From: an uncultured Oscillospiraceae bacterium
GTDB lineage: Bacteria > Bacillota > Clostridia > Oscillospirales > Oscillospiraceae
Reading direction: 5' to 3'
Length of the DNA stretch: 8,720 bases
Assembly: GCA_900752285.1 (NCBI GenBank)
Contig: CAADUW010000125.1
Location: 1 to 8,720 of the forward strand
The position numbers and the translations under genes are program-made. How positions within the stretch are numbered: the stretch's first letter is position 1; each line of letters begins with the position of its first letter. The notes beneath the pieces were generated by a model. That model made no database searches, had not been told where the DNA came from, and saw nothing but the letters and a program-made list of their open reading frames with translations. Positions 6,863 to 8,720 of this stretch are shown here, one piece after another.

Positions 6863-7505
6863 ACTGGTTCTATACCTCGACATACCGGAGTTTTCCGAAG
6901 CCCTGTATGCCTCGAAATGGCACTCGGATATTGTTCTACCACAAGCTGGGGACAATATATATCCGGAAAGCCTGCTGTCAGAAAAGGTACTTGCCATGCT
7001 GGAGACAGTTCCCGCCAGCGAGGTCTGGGAAGACCTGAAGGACGACAGCCGGAGTATGCGCCGGGTCATGGAACATGAGGTTTTCCGGGTGACGGAACGG
7101 GGCTTTTCCCTGCGTAGGGACGGGACACCGTGCTGCACGCTGACCTTGCAAAGATACCGTGTGTACGATGCCGAAAAACGGATGAAAGCGGAGATGCTCA
7201 CATCTTATCGTGCCCGGAGCGAAGAACGGAAAAGCGGAAAGATCCGGCTTTATTTCCGGAAATACTTTATACATATTGATGTGCCGGATGCGCTGCCGCA
7301 ATGCCCGGAGGTGCGAGAATACGTGAACATAGAGCCATTGCTCTCGGAGGCGGATAAAAAACTGCTGGCGGAAACGGAATGTGATAAAGGGGAAAGCCTG
7401 CTGGAACGGATAGCGGAAGGAGACTGTTGCCGTGTACGGGCAAGATGTTGGACTACGGATAAGGAGAGCGGCAAGTGGATGCGTGTGTTGTCAGTGGATA
7501 TTTAA
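6849..7505 (+). CDS. Unrecognised 218-aa cytoplasmic protein after traQ
   Basis: I do not recognise this protein. The frame is open further upstream, but the sequence before ATG 6849 lies inside traQ and reads as a low-complexity shadow, so I start at 6849, overlapping traQ by 14 bases. The product has 218 aa and shows no signal peptide or membrane segment. It begins MERNELVLYLDIPEFSEALY, is rich in Glu and Arg, and has a basic stretch at about 105-140 (RMKAEMLTSYRARSEERKSG). Cysteines are at 95-96, 152, 178, 193-194 and 200. AT content is somewhat higher than in traJ-traO, hinting at a different origin. The overlap implies translation coupled to traQ. No function can be assigned. Confidence 0.7.
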   Translation: MERNELVLYLDIPEFSEALYASKWHSDIVLPQAGDNIYPESLLSEKVLAMLETVPASEVWEDLKDDSRSMRRVMEHEVFRVTERGFSLRRDGTPCCTLTLQRYRVYDAEKRMKAEMLTSYRARSEERKSGKIRLYFRKYFIHIDVPDALPQCPEVREYVNIEPLLSEADKKLLAETECDKGESLLERIAEGDCCRVRARCWTTDKESGKWMRVLSVDI

Positions 7506-7531
7506 TAATTTATAACAAGAAAAACAGACAT

Positions 7532-8377
7532 ATGGAACAAGAAGAAAGAATGTATCAGGTGCTTCTGGAGATGATATGCAGGCACGATCGCACGGCGGAG
7601 GTGTGCCGTGCCGCCGTTGAAGAGGACGGCTGGCAGTTGAAGAACGTGCCGGAAGAGGGGAAGACTCCGGAACTGTGCCGGAAGGCACTGGAAACGGAAG
7701 CGGGATTCGGGAACGACCGCTTCCGGCTGATTCAACATATCCCGTCCCCGGAGGTGTGCATGGAGGTGCTGAAGGAGTGCAGCAAGGTCTGCCCGGAGGA
7801 ACTCTACGGGGTGGCGGCAAGCATCCGCCCGGAGGTGATGAACGGGGAGATGGCGGACTTCCTGCTGCCGCTGGACGGCAGGTGCATCAGCGTCCTGCCC
7901 GTGCACCTGCAAACGCAGAAACGGGTGCTGGTGGCGGCTGAAACGTCGGGGATGTCCGCCGTCGGGCGTGGCGGAGTGCCGAAAAGCCTGCTCACGCCCG
8001 AAGTGTATGTCAGGTGCGCCGCCCACAGCCGGGAGTCGCTGATGATGATCCCGTGGGCGGAACGTTCGCCGGAGGTCTGCCTGATGGCGACAACGAAGTA
8101 CCCGGACTGGGTGAGGAAACACCCGGAGTTCGTGCCGGAGAGCGTGCATAACCAAGACAGCGTATATACGCTGAACAGCCTGATGGAAAGCCTGACGGGG
8201 GAAAAGTTCAGCTACCGGCAAATGACGGACTTCTACAACGGGAAGCCGCTGGAAGTGAAACGGATGGAGATGCCGGACGGCGTGCAGAAGGACAAGGCGG
8301 TGAACTTCGACAAGGAGACGGGGAAGTTCTCCTTCTCCGACATCCGGCAGGAGCGGAAACGGGGATTGAAGATGTAG
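7532..8377 (+). CDS. DUF4116-like repeat protein, function unknown
   Basis: The product has 281 aa from ATG 7532; the open frame begins earlier, but those codons overlap the previous gene, and ATG 7550 is an alternative. The sequence contains short repeats of about 25 residues that begin with a [TS]-[PA]-E-[VL]-C motif: TAEVCRAAVEEDGWQLKNVP (21-40), TPELCRKALE (45-54), SPEVCMEVLKE (72-82), a degenerate RPEVM (99-103), TPEVYVRCAA (155-164) and SPEVCLMATTKYPDW (179-193). Spacing and the pattern of [EV]C..A...G..L..VPE resemble the DUF4116 helical repeats. The last 60 residues are not repetitive and are charged. No signal or membrane segment is visible. It starts 26 bases after the 218-aa gene and ends just before a strong terminator, so it is the last gene of the unit. 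The role is unknown; repeats of this kind suggest protein binding. Confidence 0.75.
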   Translation: MEQEERMYQVLLEMICRHDRTAEVCRAAVEEDGWQLKNVPEEGKTPELCRKALETEAGFGNDRFRLIQHIPSPEVCMEVLKECSKVCPEELYGVAASIRPEVMNGEMADFLLPLDGRCISVLPVHLQTQKRVLVAAETSGMSAVGRGGVPKSLLTPEVYVRCAAHSRESLMMIPWAERSPEVCLMATTKYPDWVRKHPEFVPESVHNQDSVYTLNSLMESLTGEKFSYRQMTDFYNGKPLEVKRMEMPDGVQKDKAVNFDKETGKFSFSDIRQERKRGLKM

Positions 8378-8396
8378 CATGAACCGGACGAAATGG

Positions 8397-8425
8397 AAAG
8401 CATCCTTCGGGATGCTTTTCCTGTT
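8397..8425 (+). terminator. Intrinsic terminator closing the tra unit
   Basis: A perfect 9-bp stem, AAAGCATCC (8397-8405) pairing with GGATGCTTT (8410-8418), encloses a TTCG tetraloop, which is very stable. It is followed by T-rich sequence (TTTTCCTGTTATTTT from 8416). It begins 20 bases after the last stop codon. The right end of the GC-rich gene block coincides with this structure. Confidence 0.9.
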
Positions 8426-8469
8426 ATTTTAGAGCTAATAGATGTTTAATCGAAATAAGCAGGACTTAA

Positions 8470-8501
8470 TTGTAGAAATACATATACCTTTATTATCTTT
8501 G
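8470..8501 (+). promoter_or_regulatory. Bacteroides-type promoter
   Basis: A perfect -7 box TATCTTTG (TAnnTTTG) lies at 8494-8501. An ATTG -33-like element ends at 8472, leaving 21 bases between, close to the 19-21 known for the Bacteroides housekeeping sigma factor. It is just downstream of the tra terminator and points right, so it would start a new transcript at about 8508, toward the small ORF and the IS-like end. Confidence 0.6.
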
Positions 8502-8537
8502 CAAAAGACGGAATATCTAAACGGTAACTATCTAAAA

Positions 8538-8612
8538 ATGAATATTAATTGTGAGTTGGCACTATTATTAATTATATATTTAATTACTTATAGTATAGAG
8601 GATGTTACTTAA
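8538..8612 (+). CDS. Possible 24-aa hydrophobic peptide, perhaps a truncated gene
   Basis: ATG 8538 to TAA 8610-8612 encodes 24 residues beginning MNINCELALLLIIYLITY, mostly hydrophobic with a short acidic end (IEDVT). It lies about 30 bases downstream of the expected start of the nearby promoter, an ordinary leader length. It could be a small membrane peptide, or the 5' remnant of a gene cut by the IS-like element to the right. If that element begins at TGTT (8603), the last codons and the stop would come from it. An AT-rich stretch this long often contains such short open frames by chance. Confidence 0.3.
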   Translation: MNINCELALLLIIYLITYSIEDVT

Positions 8613-8621
8613 AGTAGAAGA

Positions 8622-8672
8622 TGTAGATACTAATTGAAAAGTGCGCCAATATTCCAGTTGAAAATTGCGCCA
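8622..8672. mobile_element. Probable end of an IS21-family element
   Basis: Two copies of a 15-base motif, TTGAAAAGTGCGCCA (8634-8648) and TTGAAAATTGCGCCA (8658-8672), differ at one base and are spaced 24 bases apart. IS21-family elements carry such repeated transposase-binding sites inside their ends, and I recall GTTGAAAA-N-TGCGCCA repeats from Bacteroidota members. The outer tip would be a TG; TGTAGATA at 8622 or TGTTACTT at 8603 are candidates. The element would extend to the right beyond the window; no istA or istB coding is visible in the 48 bases that remain. Confidence 0.5.
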
Positions 8673-8691
8673 CCATAGGATAAGTATAATG

Positions 8692-8718
8692 ACCTTTGTA
8701 TAATCCAAATGCAAAGGT
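8692..8718. repeat. Short inverted repeat near the right edge
   Basis: ACCTTTG (8692-8698) and CAAAGGT (8712-8718) pair over 7 bp with a 13-base loop. On the minus strand the second arm reads TACCTTTG, which matches a TAnnTTTG promoter box pointing left, but its -33 region lies outside the window. It is probably part of the putative IS end. Confidence 0.3.
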
Positions 8719-8720
8719 AA

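Noticed and set aside
6859..7038. ATGA-overlap start after traQ giving a 59-codon frame
   Set aside because: The product is short with unusual Cys/Arg/Pro-rich content. The ATG at 6849 opens a much longer frame in the same place.
8560..8592. AT-rich palindromic stretch with TAATTA repeats
   Set aside because: Low-complexity AT sequence in which such palindromes arise by chance.

Overview
The window is a slice of a conjugative transposon (ICE) of the Bacteroidota. The evidence is a run of genes in the CTnDOT-type order traJ-traK-traL-(extra ORF)-traM-traN-traO-traQ, all on the + strand, plus a Bacteroides-type promoter (TAnnTTTG -7 box) near the right end. I recognise the tra genes from family resemblance of their proteins; no database was searched. 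The tra genes and the two genes after them are clearly GC-rich. The two window edges and the traM-traN intergenic region are AT-rich. This suggests a GC-rich element (the composition of Alistipes- or Parabacteroides-like hosts would fit) with AT-rich insertions or flanks.

Layout. Bases 1-98 are AT-rich and lead in frame into traJ, which has no in-frame ATG until base 120; this may be a rearrangement or insertion junction. traJ (polytopic inner-membrane subunit), traK (VirB8-like) and traL (small inner-membrane protein) follow with short gaps. A 400-codon ORF that I do not recognise then overlaps the end of traL and runs to 20 bases before traM (VirB10-like). After traM comes a 282-base non-coding stretch with strong inverted repeats. 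Next are traN (periplasmic VirB9-like), traO (predicted outer-membrane protein) and traQ (lipoprotein). The primase gene traP, which lies between traO and traQ in CTnDOT, is absent here.

traQ overlaps a 218-aa gene of unknown function. That gene is followed after 26 bases by a 281-aa protein built of short repeats beginning [TS]-[PA]-E-[VL]-C and resembling DUF4116 repeats. A textbook intrinsic terminator with a UUCG loop ends this transcription unit at about 8397-8425.

The last 290 bases are AT-rich. They hold a good Bacteroides-type promoter, a 24-codon hydrophobic ORF, and two copies of a TTGAAAA-K-TGCGCCA motif that resembles the transposase-binding repeats at the end of an IS21-family element.

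Together the tra products would form the envelope-spanning part of the mating apparatus: TraJ, TraK, TraL and TraM at the inner membrane, TraN in the periplasm, TraO and TraQ at the outer membrane. The most interesting unexplained items are the unfamiliar ORF inside the core cassette, the distal two-gene unit, the structured traM-traN spacer, and the rearranged start of traJ.
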